DNA from: an uncultured Clostridia bacterium
GTDB lineage: Bacteria > Bacillota > Clostridia > Oscillospirales > Ruminococcaceae
DNA length: 64,000 nucleotides
Assembly: GCA_945829235.1 (NCBI GenBank)
Contig: CALZUA010000010.1
Coordinates: 1 to 64,000 of the forward strand
Reading direction: 5' to 3'
In this document: positions 1 to 11,000 of the stretch, piece after piece
Position numbering within the stretch: position 1 is the stretch's first letter
Layout: the number at the start of each line of letters is the position of its first letter
Notes under the pieces: model-generated
Told to the model about the DNA's origin: nothing
The model's database searches: none
What the model saw: the letters and a program-made list of their open reading frames with translations, nothing else
Translations under genes and position numbers: made by a program

Positions 1-1103
1 TCGATATCCTGTCTGTGGTTGGAGTGCATCTGGAGAATACGTCCCATACGCTCGTTCTTGTCCTTGGTGGAGTTGAGAACGGTTGTACCTGCCTCAACAT
101 AACCCGAGTAAACTCTGAAGAAGCAGAGCTTACCAACGAACGGGTCGGTGGCAATCTTGAACGCGAGAGCCGAGAACGGCTGATCGTCGCCTGCGTGACG
201 CTCTTCCTCCTCGCCGGTTTCGGGGTTTACACCCTTGATAGCGGGGATATCGAGAGGAGAAGGCATAAAGTCAACAATTGCGTCGAGAAGCTTCTGAACG
301 CCCTTGTTTCTGTACGAAGTACCGCAGGTTACGGGCACGAACTTGTTGTCGATAGTACCCTTTCTGATTGCCTTTTTGATTTCCTCAACGGTGAAATCTG
401 CGCCTTCGTTCTCGAAGTAACGGTCCATAAGGTCATCATCAAGCTCAGCTACTGCTTCGAGAAGCGCCGCTCTGTACTCGTTTGCCTTATCAACCATATC
501 AGCGGGGATATCCTCAACGCGCATATCCTTACCGAGGTCATCGTAGTAAATGTCGGCCTTCATTTCAATAAGGTCAATAATGCCCTTGAAATCAGCCTCA
601 GCGCCGATAGGAAGCTGAATCGGAACAGCGTTACATTTAAGTCTGTCCTTCATCATTGCTACGACGTTGTAAAAGTCTGCGCCCATAATGTCCATCTTAT
701 TTACATAAGCCATTCTGGGTACATGATAGTTATCAGCCTGACGCCATACCGTTTCAGACTGCGGCTCAACGCCGCCCTTTGCGCAGAAAACGGTAACGGA
801 GCCGTCAAGTACTCTCAGCGAACGCTGAACCTCAACGGTGAAGTCAACGTGTCCGGGAGTATCGATAATATTGATACGGTGCTCTTTCCAGAACGCGGTG
901 GTAGCGGCGGAAGTGATGGTGATACCTCTCTCCTTCTCCTGCTCCATCCAGTCCATCGTGGAAGCGCCCTCGTGGGTTTCACCAAGCTTGTGGTTGATAC
1001 CCGTGTAGAACAGGATACGCTCCGTCGTGGTGGTTTTACCAGCGTCGATATGAGCCATAATACCAATATTACGGGTCATTTCAAGAGTTACGTCTCTTTT
1101 CAT
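1..1103 (-). CDS. fusA: Elongation factor G, N-terminal part (runs off window start)
   Basis: Reverse-strand translation begins [63 protein letters not shown]; directly downstream of rpsG. Confidence 0.97.
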   Translation of the reverse strand, partial: MKRDVTLEMTRNIGIMAHIDAGKTTTTERILFYTGINHKLGETHEGASTMDWMEQEKERGITITSAATTAFWKEHRINIIDTPGHVDFTVEVQRSLRVLDGSVTVFCAKGGVEPQSETVWRQADNYHVPRMAYVNKMDIMGADFYNVVAMMKDRLKCNAVPIQLPIGAEADFKGIIDLIEMKADIYYDDLGKDMRVEDIPADMVDKANEYRAALLEAVAELDDDLMDRYFENEGADFTVEEIKKAIRKGTIDNKFVPVTCGTSYRNKGVQKLLDAIVDFMPSPLDIPAIKGVNPETGEEEERHAGDDQPFSALAFKIATDPFVGKLCFFRVYSGYVEAGTTVLNSTKDKNERMGRILQMHSNHRQDI

Positions 1104-1127
1104 TTATTCCTCCGTAATTACCGTTTA

Positions 1128-1598
1128 TTACCACTTAAAGTGAGCGAACGCCTTGTTAGCCTCAGCCATCTTGTGCGTATCGTCACGCTTTTTGCACGCG
1201 CCGCCCTGATTGTTGAGTGCGTCGCAAATCTCGTTTGCAAGTCTTTCCTTCATGGTCTTTTCAGAACGAGCGCGGCTGTATGTTGTAATCCAACGCAAAC
1301 CGAGTGTTCTTCTTCTCTCGGGGCGAACCTCCATAGGAACCTGATAGGTTGCACCGCCGACGCGTCTTGCCTTAACCTCGAGCTGGGGCATAATGTTTTC
1401 CATAGCCTCCTCGAAAGCCTCAAGAGCGTCCTTTCCCGTTTTCTCGGCTACGATTTCAAACGCGCCGTAAACGATTTTCTGGGCTACGCCCTTCTTTCCG
1501 TCAAGCATGATGTTGTTGATGAGTCTGCTCACCAGCTCAGAACCGTAAAGCGGATCCGGCAGAACCTCACGCTTGGGAACATTACCTCTTCTTGGCAC
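1128..1598 (-). CDS. rpsG: 30S ribosomal protein S7
   Basis: [44 protein letters not shown]; str operon order. Confidence 0.98.
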   Translation of the reverse strand: MPRRGNVPKREVLPDPLYGSELVSRLINNIMLDGKKGVAQKIVYGAFEIVAEKTGKDALEAFEEAMENIMPQLEVKARRVGGATYQVPMEVRPERRRTLGLRWITTYSRARSEKTMKERLANEICDALNNQGGACKKRDDTHKMAEANKAFAHFKW

Positions 1599-1732
1599 TT
1601 TACTTCCCTCCTTACATAAAAATGAAAATCATAGGTACTCGAAAGCAATCCAATCACTCCCGCCGCCAAGAAGTCATTTTTCTTAATTTATATAAGAAAT
1701 AACGCCATTCTTGTCAGCTAACAGTCTTGAAA

Positions 1733-2158
1733 TTACGCTTTCTTTCCTGCCTTCGGACGCTTAGCACCATACTTTGAGCGTCCCTGCATTCTCTTGTCTA
1801 CACCCTGTGCGTCGAGCGTACCTCTGATGATGTGGTAACGCACGCCGGGGAGATCCTTTACACGTCCGCCTCTGATGAGAACAACGGAGTGCTCCTGCAG
1901 TTTGTGTCCGATGCCGGGAATGTACGCTGTAACTTCATAACCGTTGGAAATCTTTACTCTGGCAACCTTTCTCATAGCGGAGTTAGGCTTTTTCGGAGTC
2001 TGGGTTCTGACAGCCGTGCAAACGCCGCGCTTCTGCGGGGAGTGCTGGTCTATCTGTGCCTTCTTGAGGGTGTTCATACCCTTCTGAAGAGCAGGAGCCT
2101 TCGACTTCTTAACGGATACCTCGCGTCCCTTACGGACAAGCTGATTGAACGTAGGCAT
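1733..2158 (-). CDS. rpsL: 30S ribosomal protein S12 (start trimmed from ORF start 2263 to [12 protein letters not shown])
   Basis: [25 protein letters not shown]...[55 protein letters not shown]. Confidence 0.98.
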   Translation of the reverse strand: MPTFNQLVRKGREVSVKKSKAPALQKGMNTLKKAQIDQHSPQKRGVCTAVRTQTPKKPNSAMRKVARVKISNGYEVTAYIPGIGHKLQEHSVVLIRGGRVKDLPGVRYHIIRGTLDAQGVDKRMQGRSKYGAKRPKAGKKA

Positions 2159-2234
2159 TATTTCACCTCCATAAAATTTAATCTGTATGTTATTATTTCC
2201 CACGATTGAAAAATATACTAACACACAATTATAT

Positions 2235-2263
2235 ATTTTAAAGCAAAAAGCCCTTTTTGTCAA
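2235..2263 (-). promoter_or_regulatory. Predicted sigma-A promoter of rpsL-rpsG-fusA
   Basis: Minus strand TTGACA (2263-2258), 17-nt spacer, TAAAAT (2240-2235). Confidence 0.75.
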
Positions 2264-2272
2264 GGGCTTTTT
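2245..2272 (-). terminator. Predicted pnp terminator
   Basis: AAAAAGCCCTT-TTTGTC-AAGGGCTTTTT perfect 11-bp inverted repeat downstream of pnp. Confidence 0.7.
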
Positions 2273-2342
2273 ATAAATTTTGTTGCAAATAATCTGATTT
2301 TCTGTCTAACAGAGCCGATTTTTAGGCATTTTTCACAACCGA

Positions 2343-4475
2343 TTACTGCTGTTCAGCCTGCTTAGCTTTCTTCTTTGCCTCAATATCAGCGAGCGCGTCT
2401 TTTCTCGACAGGTTAATTCTGCCCTGATTGTCGATTTCCATTACCTTAACGATAATCTCATCGCCAACCGAAACCACGTCCTCAACCTTTTCAACGCGGC
2501 GGTTTTCAAGCTTGGAGATATGAACCATTCCGTCCTTGCCGGGCGCAATTTCAACAAACGCGCCGAAGCTCATAATCTTCACAACCTTGCCCTTGTAAAT
2601 CGCGCCGATTTCCGGAGGATTTACGATAGTCGAGATAACCTGTACGCAAGCGTTCGCCTTCTCCAAATCCGTGCCGCAGATGAAAACGTTTCCGTCCTCG
2701 TCCACGTCGATTTTGACCTCGAAGTCCGCGCAGAGCTTCTGGATAACCTTTCCGCCCTTGCCGATAACATCGCTGATTTTGTCCACGGGAACCTTTGTCG
2801 TGAGCATCTTGGGCGCGTACTTGCCGACAGTGGGGCGCGGCTTGTCGATTGCCTTGAGCATAACTTCATCGAGAATATAATCACGAGCCTTGTGAGTGGT
2901 TTCAAATGCCTGCTTGATGATTTCGGGAGTAAGACCGTCAATCTTGAGGTCCATCTGAATTGCCGTGATACCGTCGTGAGTACCCGCAACCTTGAAGTCC
3001 ATATCGCCGAAGAAGTCCTCGACACCCTGAATGTCAACCATTGTCATCCAGCGCTCGCCCTCGGTGATAAGACCGCAGGAAATGCCCGCAACCGGCTTTT
3101 TAATCGGAACACCTGCGTCCATAAGCGCAAGCGTTGAACCGCAGACAGAACCCTGAGATGTCGAACCGTTCGAGGAAAGAACCTCGGAAACAAGTCTGAT
3201 TGCGTAGGGGAACTCCTCAACGGACGGAATAACAGGGAGCAGAGCTCTTTCGGCGAGCGCACCGTGACCGATTTCACGTCTGCCGGGGCCTCTGGAAGCC
3301 TTGGTTTCGCCGACGGAGTAGGACGGGAAGTTGTAGTGGTGCATATAGCGCTTGCCGTCTTCCTCGTCAAGACCTTCGAGCTTTTGGCTGTCGGAAACGG
3401 GGCCGAGCGTGCAGATTGTCATAACCTGCGTCTGACCGCGGGTGAAGATGCCGGAGCCGTGAACTCTCGGAAGAACCGCAACCTCAGCCGCAAGCGGACG
3501 GATTTCATCAAGCTTTCTTCCGTCAACGCGCTTTCCGTCATCAAGCAGCCAGCGTCTTACAACAAACTTCTGGAGCTTGTACATACACTCGTCAATCATC
3601 GGAATCTGCTCGGGATAAACCTCATCAAACTTCTCGTGAACCTCGGCATAGATGGGCTGAAGACGCTCCTCGCGGATATTTTTGTCATCGGTATCCATAG
3701 CGTAGCGAACCTTTTCGATAGCAAACTCGGAGATTGCCTCATACATATCGTGGTCAACCTCTTGGCTTTCGAAGGTGAACTTCTTCTTGCCGATTTGTGC
3801 CTGAATGTCCTTGATGAACGGGATAATGCTCTTCACGATTTCCTCGTGACCAGCCATAATTGCCTTGAACATAGTATCATCGTCAACCTCGTTCGCGCCC
3901 GCCTCAATCATAACAACCTTCTTCTCGGAGGAAGCAACGGTGAGGTTGAGGTCGCTCTTTGCGCGCTGGTCGGCGTTCGGCATAAGCACGATTTCACCGT
4001 CAACAAGACCTACGGAAATACCGCCGATAGGGCCGTTCCACGGAACATCGGAGATGGAAACCGCGATAGACGCGCCAATCATACCCATAATCTCGGGCGA
4101 GCAGTCGGGGTCAACCGCGAGCACGGTCATTGTGATAGCCACGTCGTTTCTCATATCCTTCGGGAACAGAGGACGCATAGGACGGTCAACAACACGCGAA
4201 GTCAGGATAGCCTTTTCGCTCGGTCTGCCTTCTCTTTTGAGGAAGCCGCCGGGGATTTTGCCCACGGAGTAGAGCTTCTCCTCGTAATCCACGGAAAGCG
4301 GGAAGAAATCCACGCCCTCGCGGGGCTTGGGAGAAGCGGTTACGTTAACCATAACAACGGTTTCGCCGTATTTTACCCAGCAGGAGCCGTTTGCAAGACC
4401 GCAGACCTTGCCGGTTTCAACGGTAAGCTCACGTCCTGCGAACATTGTTTTAAATACTCTGTAATTTTCAAACAT
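2343..4475 (-). CDS. pnp: Polynucleotide phosphorylase (start at MFENYRVFKT)
   Basis: RNase PH domains, KH (DVIGKGGKVIQKL) and S1 (GAIYKGKVVKIMSFGAFVEIAPGKDGMVHISKL) motifs. Confidence 0.97.
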   Translation of the reverse strand: MFENYRVFKTMFAGRELTVETGKVCGLANGSCWVKYGETVVMVNVTASPKPREGVDFFPLSVDYEEKLYSVGKIPGGFLKREGRPSEKAILTSRVVDRPMRPLFPKDMRNDVAITMTVLAVDPDCSPEIMGMIGASIAVSISDVPWNGPIGGISVGLVDGEIVLMPNADQRAKSDLNLTVASSEKKVVMIEAGANEVDDDTMFKAIMAGHEEIVKSIIPFIKDIQAQIGKKKFTFESQEVDHDMYEAISEFAIEKVRYAMDTDDKNIREERLQPIYAEVHEKFDEVYPEQIPMIDECMYKLQKFVVRRWLLDDGKRVDGRKLDEIRPLAAEVAVLPRVHGSGIFTRGQTQVMTICTLGPVSDSQKLEGLDEEDGKRYMHHYNFPSYSVGETKASRGPGRREIGHGALAERALLPVIPSVEEFPYAIRLVSEVLSSNGSTSQGSVCGSTLALMDAGVPIKKPVAGISCGLITEGERWMTMVDIQGVEDFFGDMDFKVAGTHDGITAIQMDLKIDGLTPEIIKQAFETTHKARDYILDEVMLKAIDKPRPTVGKYAPKMLTTKVPVDKISDVIGKGGKVIQKLCADFEVKIDVDEDGNVFICGTDLEKANACVQVISTIVNPPEIGAIYKGKVVKIMSFGAFVEIAPGKDGMVHISKLENRRVEKVEDVVSVGDEIIVKVMEIDNQGRINLSRKDALADIEAKKKAKQAEQQ

Positions 4476-4523
4476 TGCCCAAAAATTCCTTTCGTTAATT
4501 TCACTTCTCGGGCGCGGCGTTTG

Positions 4524-4573
4524 CAATAAATTCAACCGGCGCGTTTTAATCTGTTCACCGGCTCAATTTATTG
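4524..4573 (-). other. Hairpin in the rpsO-pnp intergenic region
   Basis: CAATAAATT / AATTTATTG 9-bp stem, 3x3 internal loop, then CCGG/CCGG. Confidence 0.6.
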
Positions 4574-4597
4574 CCCGACACACCCGAATAAAGCAGA

Positions 4598-4648
4598 GGT
4601 TGACCGTATGCGGCTGAGGGCTTTTCGCCGACAGCCGCGCAGTCAACC
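4598..4648 (-). other. Second, larger hairpin in the rpsO-pnp intergenic region
   Basis: GGTTGAC...GTCAACC and GCGGCTG...CAGCCGC stems with a nested GGC-GAAAA-GCC; no U-tract. Confidence 0.65.
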
Positions 4649-4654
4649 GCTTGC

Positions 4655-4921
4655 TTACTTTCTGAGTCCGAGCTTTGCTACGATTGCACGGTAGCGCTCG
4701 ATATCCTTCTTCTGAAGGTAGTTGAGCAGGTTTCTTCTGTGACCTACCATCTTGAGCAGACCGCGAGTGGAGTGGTGGTCCTTCTTGTGAACCTTGATGT
4801 GTTCGGTCAGCTCGTTAATTCTCTTGGTGAGAATTGCAATCTGAACCTCGGGAGAACCCGTGTCGTGGTCGTGCAGGCGGTTAGCTTCAATAACCGCAGT
4901 TTTTTCTTCTTTTCTCAGCAT
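4655..4921 (-). CDS. rpsO: 30S ribosomal protein S15
   Basis: [69 protein letters not shown]. Confidence 0.98.
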   Translation of the reverse strand: MLRKEEKTAVIEANRLHDHDTGSPEVQIAILTKRINELTEHIKVHKKDHHSTRGLLKMVGHRRNLLNYLQKKDIERYRAIVAKLGLRK

Positions 4922-5056
4922 TTTTTTACACCTCTTTTAAAATATTTCCCGCGTTCACAGCAAAGGGATACGGTGCTTCTCGAAACGAGCGAAATCCGCA
5001 GTCCGTGAATGGGGTGTTTTTCTGTTACGCAAATGCTTAATGCGTACACAAGCTAT

Positions 5057-5085
5057 ATTATAGCACATTATTTTTCGTTTGTAAA
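5057..5085 (-). promoter_or_regulatory. Predicted promoter of rpsO-pnp
   Basis: Minus strand TTTACA, 17-nt spacer ending TGC, TATAAT. Confidence 0.7.
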
Positions 5086-5236
5086 GAGGTTTTTGCAAAT
5101 TTTCTGAAATATTCATCGGGAATTTGGTGAAATTTTTGGAATTTTGGGGTTTTCCGGCAATTTTTGTCGGGGAACTTTTGGGTTTTGCGCGGCTTCGCCG
5201 CGAGTAGTCGCGCTTCGCGCGGAGTGCCTCCGGCGG

Positions 5237-5270
5237 CAAGGAACCTTTTTCTGAAGAAAAAGGTTCCTTG
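5237..5270. repeat. Perfect palindromic hairpin in a GC-rich intergenic repeat-like element
   Basis: CAAGGAACCTTTTTC-TGAA-GAAAAAGGTTCCTTG, 15-bp perfect stem, flanked by GCGCGGCTTCGCCGCG and CGCGCTTCGCGCG palindromes. Confidence 0.7.
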
Positions 5271-5371
5271 ACCTCCAAAAAGACTTTAAGCGCTTCGCGG
5301 TGCTCGAGTACTAATTTGCGATAAATCCGACAAAACCAAGCGCGGCGAAATCCCCGCCGCGCTCGTTATTC

Positions 5372-6799
5372 TCACTTATTCTTCGCCATCTTCAACATAT
5401 CGCCGATTTTCAGCCTGCTTCCGTTATGCAGAATAATCGCCTCGTAAACCTTGCTCACCAGCATCGCCACCAGTACCGTGAACACCGCCAGTATCGCCAC
5501 CGCAATCACACTCTGCATCGTATCAAGCTGCCCGAGTATAACCGCGCTCGGCAACGAAAACGGACTGCTTATCGGGAAATAATACGAGAATATCTGCACG
5601 CTGTTCGTTCCCGCGCTTCCGTCTGCGAGCGATTCCGCATTGAAAATTATCGGGTAATACGCGAGGAAAAATCCGACAACGCCGACAAGTGAATACGGCT
5701 GCATAGCCGCCTGCAAATCTTCCATTCTCGAAACCGACGCGCCGACAAGTGCCGCCAGCAACGCGAAAAACAGAAATCCGATAATAAATGTAAGGACAAT
5801 GAGAATGATATTTACGGGAGTGAATTTTTCGAGAATGCCGCCTATTGCCTGAGCAATCGAGAACTGATCGATGTCAACTCCCGCAGCAGCCGCATTCGCC
5901 ATTCCGCCGGCAAGCAGCTCGGAGTTTGAAAGCAGCGGCGCAATCTGTCCCATTATGCCGAAAGGCGCGGTTATCGCCATACTTCCGGCACCAACAACGA
6001 TGATGAGCACAAACTGTGCAAGGCTCACCAATCCCATTGCCAGAACCTTGCCAATAACCACGGCAAGCGGTCTGACGCTCGTCAGGAGCAGTTCCATAAC
6101 ACGGCTTGTTTTCTCAATTGCAATCGACTGTGCTATGGTGTTTCCGTACACGAAGATAAGCATAAACAGCATCAGCGACAACACCATCGGAATAATGTAG
6201 TGAAGCATTCCCGCGAAAACGTTAAGCTCCTCCTGTCCCGCTTCAACGGTTCTTGTGTTAATCGTAATCTGCGACTGAGCGTAAGCTTCGAGGTCAATTC
6301 CAAGCCGCTTTACATTGCAGGTTCTGAAAAATTCCGTCATTGCCGCGGAAAGCGCAGACGCCATCTTATTGCCGTTCGGGGAGTAGAAAGTTCTTTCCGT
6401 GTAGGAAACAATGTTCCCGTTCGCGTTCTTGTCAGCCGAGAAAACAACAGCCGCCTGAACTCCCTCGGTTTTGGCAACCATCGCGACCGTGTCGTCCGCA
6501 GATTTATCCGAGCGCTCTGCTTTTATGCCGTTATTAACAAGCTCGGTGATGTTTTCATCGGTGACAATTCCCGTTTCATCAACGATATATACCTTTTCAA
6601 AATCAAAAATATCCCTGACAGACGAAGAATCGCCGTCGCCGCTGTCCTTGCTTGAAAGCGCAACGGGAAGAATATTCACAAGTGCGAACATTGCCGCCAC
6701 AAGAATAGCCATTATAATAGTACTTATAATAAAAGATTTGGTTTTCACATACTGCTTGAACGTAAACGCAAAAACCTTCTTCCAGCCTTTAGTTCTCAT
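5372..6799 (-). CDS. ABC transporter permease, NatB-like (ABC-2 type)
   Basis: MRTKGWKKVFAFTFKQYVKTKSFIISTIIMAILVAAMF...; multiple TM segments; coupled to the ATPase gene. Confidence 0.85.
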   Translation of the reverse strand: MRTKGWKKVFAFTFKQYVKTKSFIISTIIMAILVAAMFALVNILPVALSSKDSGDGDSSSVRDIFDFEKVYIVDETGIVTDENITELVNNGIKAERSDKSADDTVAMVAKTEGVQAAVVFSADKNANGNIVSYTERTFYSPNGNKMASALSAAMTEFFRTCNVKRLGIDLEAYAQSQITINTRTVEAGQEELNVFAGMLHYIIPMVLSLMLFMLIFVYGNTIAQSIAIEKTSRVMELLLTSVRPLAVVIGKVLAMGLVSLAQFVLIIVVGAGSMAITAPFGIMGQIAPLLSNSELLAGGMANAAAAGVDIDQFSIAQAIGGILEKFTPVNIILIVLTFIIGFLFFALLAALVGASVSRMEDLQAAMQPYSLVGVVGFFLAYYPIIFNAESLADGSAGTNSVQIFSYYFPISSPFSLPSAVILGQLDTMQSVIAVAILAVFTVLVAMLVSKVYEAIILHNGSRLKIGDMLKMAKNK

Positions 6800-7691
6800 T
6801 CTTCGCACCTGCCTTTTCAATAAAGAGTTCGTTCAGATTGGGTTCACGAAGCTCGTACTTTATCAGCGGGATATCGCTCGTGATAATCATATTGAGCAGT
6901 TTGTGAGCCTGCTCCTCGCTCTGAACGTTGAACGAGCAGCCGTTCGGAGTTTCCTCGGTAATGGTAAGACCGCACTGCTGAGCCATTCCCGTGATATCGC
7001 CCTCGGCTTTTACCGTGAGCTTAACTCTGCCGTAGCTCTTCTTGATTGCATTCAGGTTGCCCTGAAGAACAGCCTCTCCGTGATTGAGGATAACGATATC
7101 GCGGCAGAACTCCTCAATTGTGGTCATCTGGTGAGATGACATTATAATGTACTTGTTGTTCTTGATTTCCTCGCGGATAACGCTCTTGAAAAGCTCCGCG
7201 TTAACCGGGTCAAGTCCCGAGAGCGGCTCGTCGAGAATTATCAGCTCGGGGTTGGGCGCAAGCGCCGCGATAAGCTGGATTTTCTGCTGATTACCCTTGG
7301 AAAGCTGTTCGGCTCTCTTGTTTCGGTGTTCGTTTACCTCAAGCCGGTCAAACCAGTAATCGATAGCCTTTTTCGCCGCGTCAGGTGTCATTCCTTTCAG
7401 CGTCATAAAGTACATCAGCTGGTCCATTACCTTGAATTTCGGATAAAGCCCGCGCTCCTCCGCGAGATAGCCTATCGGTTTATCACACGCAAGAAAAGGC
7501 TTGCCGTCCCAAAGAACCTCACCCTTGTCCGCGGCAAGCATACCGAGAATTATACGAATTGAGGTTGTCTTTCCTGCGCCGTTCGTTCCGAGCAACGCAA
7601 AAACGCCCGGCTCTTTCAGCTCAAAGGAAAGCCCGTTTACAGCTGTATATTCGCCGTATTTTTTGACAATATTGTTTACGGAAATTGCCAT
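6789..7691 (-). CDS. ABC transporter ATP-binding protein, NatA-like
   Basis: GTNGAGKTTSIR Walker A, LSKGNQQKIQLIAAL signature, LIILDEPLSGLDPVN Walker B. Confidence 0.92.
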   Translation of the reverse strand: MAISVNNIVKKYGEYTAVNGLSFELKEPGVFALLGTNGAGKTTSIRIILGMLAADKGEVLWDGKPFLACDKPIGYLAEERGLYPKFKVMDQLMYFMTLKGMTPDAAKKAIDYWFDRLEVNEHRNKRAEQLSKGNQQKIQLIAALAPNPELIILDEPLSGLDPVNAELFKSVIREEIKNNKYIIMSSHQMTTIEEFCRDIVILNHGEAVLQGNLNAIKKSYGRVKLTVKAEGDITGMAQQCGLTITEETPNGCSFNVQSEEQAHKLLNMIITSDIPLIKYELREPNLNELFIEKAGAKNEN

Positions 7692-7767
7692 TGTTCTGTT
7701 CCTTTCTTTGATTTATTTGATTTGCTAACCGATATTATACCACAAAATTCCTTCCGTTGTCAAGTGC

Positions 7768-7789
7768 AAACGTACGAATTTGTACGTTT
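7768..7789. promoter_or_regulatory. Candidate operator between the NatAB-like operon and rpoB
   Basis: AAACGTAC-GAATTT-GTACGTTT perfect 8-bp inverted repeat next to the ABC operon -35 (TTGACA, minus, 7763-7758). Confidence 0.45.
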
Positions 7790-7862
7790 TTCGTGCAACA
7801 TATCGACATTTGGTGCATTTTATCGAAAAAAACGGGCGATAAAAATTTTTTCAAAAAATAGC

Positions 7863-7891
7863 TTGACAAATTGAAAAAATTGTGGTAAAAT
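7863..7891 (+). promoter_or_regulatory. Predicted rpoBC promoter
   Basis: TTGACA, 17-nt spacer ending TGG, TAAAAT; ~130 nt upstream of the rpoB start. Confidence 0.75.
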
Positions 7892-8023
7892 ATTAAAATG
7901 TATCATAATGGAGAATTATCTCGGATTGCAGAAAACGGTGTACGAAAAAGCGCGCGTAAAAGCACGCCGAAAGCCGCGTTTTTTTGCGAAACCGAGTGAG
8001 CAAAAGCAGGAGGAAAAAAGCCG

Positions 8024-11000
8024 ATGGTGAACACAAAGCCCCTCAAGTTAGGAAAAACCACACGACAGAGTTTTTCAAAGATTAACGAAGTCATCGATAT
8101 GCCGAACCTTATCAGCATTCAGAAGGACTCGTACGAGTGGTTCTTATCCGACGGCATCAAAGAGGTTTTCAAGGATGTTTCTCCGATTGTGGACTCAAAC
8201 GGAAAGTTCGAGCTTTCGTTTGTGGATTTCCGACTTGACGAGAACACGAAGTACTCCATTGAGGAGTGCAAGGAGCGCGACGCAACCTATGCCGCACCTT
8301 TGCGAGTGACAGCGCGCCTTCTCAACAAGGAAACCGGCGAGCTTATGGACAACGAGATTTATATGGGCGACCTGCCGCTTATGACCGACAGCGGAACCTT
8401 TGTTATCAACGGTTCGGAGCGCGTTGTGGTATCTCAGCTCGTTCGTTCGCCGGGCGTTTACTACGGTTTCGACTACGATAAAACGGGAAAGAAGCTGTTC
8501 AAGGCGACCGTTATCCCGAACAGAGGCGCGTGGCTGGAGCTTGAGATGGACTCCAACGATGTGTTCTATGTCCGTATCGACAAGAACAGAAAGTTCCCCT
8601 GCACCACGTTTTTGAGAGCAATCGGCGTTTCCGGCGACAAGGATTTGACCGATAAATTCGGCAATGACCCGAGAATTACCGTTTCCATCGAAAACGGCAA
8701 GGACAACACCAAAAACGAAGAAGAAGCGTTGCTCGAGGTGTACAGAAAGCTCCGTCCGGGCGAGCCTGCAACCATCGAGTCCGCGAGAACCGCTCTCGAT
8801 AACCTTTTCTTCGATGCAAAAAGATACGACTTGGCGCGTTTCGGACGCTACAAGTACAACAAAAAGCTCGGCATTTCCTCAAGACTTTTCGGGCAGAAGG
8901 TTGCCGAAAACGTTTCCTCGCCCTTTACAGGTGAGCTTCTGGCGGTTGAGGGCGATGTGATTACCCGCGAAAAGGCTCTCGAAATCCAGAACGCAGGCGT
9001 TATTTCGGTTGATATCTACAAGCCCGAGGGTGAGGGCACAATCAGAATTGTCGGCAACGGAATGGTTGACGCGCACCTCTATACGGGTGACCTCGACATC
9101 GAAGCGCTCGGCGTAAACGAGCAGGTTTCGTTCGGCGTTCTCACCGAAATTCTCGAAGAAGCCGACGGTGACGAGAAGAAGCTCAAGGAGCTCATTTCCG
9201 CGAGAATTGAGGAGCTTATCCCCAAGCACATCACACTTGAGGATATCTTCGCTTCCGTAAGCTATTTCATCAACCTGAACGAGGGTGTCGGCGAAATCGA
9301 CGATATCGACCACCTCGGCAACAGACGTATCCGTTGCGTTGGCGAGCTTCTCCAGAACCATTTCAGAATGGGCTTCTCCCGTATGGAAAAGACAATCCGC
9401 GAGAGAATGGGACTTCAGGCAAATGACAACGAAAAGGTTTCGCCTTCTTCGCTGATTAACGCTAGACAGGTTATCGCGACAATGAAGGAGTTCTTCGGTT
9501 CTTCGCCGCTGTCGCAGTTTATGGACCAGAACAACCCCCTCGCTGAGCTTACCCACAAGCGCCGTCTTTCTTCGCTCGGTCCGGGCGGTTTGTCGCGTGA
9601 CAGAGCGGGATTTGAGGTTCGTGACGTTCACTACTCGCACTACGGAAGAATGTGCCCGATTGAAACGCCCGAAGGTCCGAACATCGGTCTTATCTCCTAC
9701 CTCGCTACCTTCGCGAAAATCAACGTTTACGGCTTCATTGAAGCGCCTTACCGCAAGGTTGACAAGCAAACCGGTCGTGTTCTCGACGAGGTTGTTTATA
9801 TGACCGCGGACGTTGAGGATAACTACGTTATCGCGCAGGCAAACGAGCCGCTCGATGAAAACGGTTGCTTTGCAAGACCGCGTGTAAACGCGCGTTGCCG
9901 TGACGCTATCCTTGAAATCGAGCGCGAAAAGGTTGACTTCATGGACGTTTCGCCGAAGATGGTTGTATCCGTTGCAACGGCGATGATTCCGTTCCTCGAA
10001 AACGATGACGCGAACCGTGCGCTGATGGGCGCGAATATGCAACGTCAGGCTGTTCCGCTTATGGTTACGCAGACGCCCATTGTCGGCACCGGTATGGAAT
10101 ACAAAGCGGCGGTTGACTCGGGAGTTGTTGTGTGCGCGAAAGAGGACGGCACGGTTACCGACGTTTCCGCAGACAGAATTGTCATCACCGACAAGGACGG
10201 TCACGAGCACTGCTACCGCCTCATCAAGTTCAAGCGCTCCAACCAAGGCAACTGCGTAAATCAGCGCCCGATTGTCAGCAAGGGTGACGAGGTTAAGGCA
10301 GGCGAGGTTATCGCAGACGGTCCCGCAACCAAAAACGGTGAAATCGCACTCGGCAAGAACGCTCTCATCGGCTTTATGACGTGGGAGGGCTACAACTACG
10401 AGGACGCGGTTCTCATCAACGAAAAACTTGTCTACAACGATGTTTACACATCAATTCATATAGAAGAATACGAGCTTGAGTGCCGTGAAACAAAGCTCGG
10501 TCCCGAGGAAATTACCCGCGATATCCCGAACCTTTCACCCGAAGCGCTCACAAATCTCGATGACAGAGGTATCGTGTGCATAGGCGCAGAGGTTCACTCG
10601 GGTGATATTCTTGTCGGCAAGGTTTCTCCGAAGGGCGAAACCGAGCTTACCGCCGAAGAAAAGTTGCTCAGAGCAATTTTCGGTGAAAAGGCACGCGAGG
10701 TTCGCGACAACTCCTTGCGCGTTGCTCACGGCGAGAGCGGAATTGTGGTTGACGTAAAGGTGTTCAACCGCGATAACTGCGATGATTTGTCGCCGGGTGT
10801 CAACGAAAAGGTTCGCGTTTATATCGCGCAGAAGAGAAAAATCTCTGTCGGCGATAAGATGGCGGGCCGTCACGGAAACAAGGGTGTCGTTTCGCGCATT
10901 CTGAAGCAGGAGGATATGCCCTTCCTGCCCGACGGAACTCCGCTCGATATCGTCCTCAACCCGCTCGGCGTTCCTTCTCGTATGAACATCGGACAGGTTC

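Noticed and set aside
15-1619. 534-aa plus-strand ORF
   Set aside because: Antisense shadow of fusA and rpsG; minus-strand translation gives canonical EF-G and S7
3264-4529. 421-aa plus-strand ORF
   Set aside because: Antisense shadow of pnp caused by codon bias
4955-5278. 107-aa minus-strand ORF
   Set aside because: Spans the rpsO promoter and a palindromic repeat; non-coding composition
8879-10246. 455-aa minus-strand ORF (also 10535-11293)
   Set aside because: Antisense shadow of rpoB; no coherent domain
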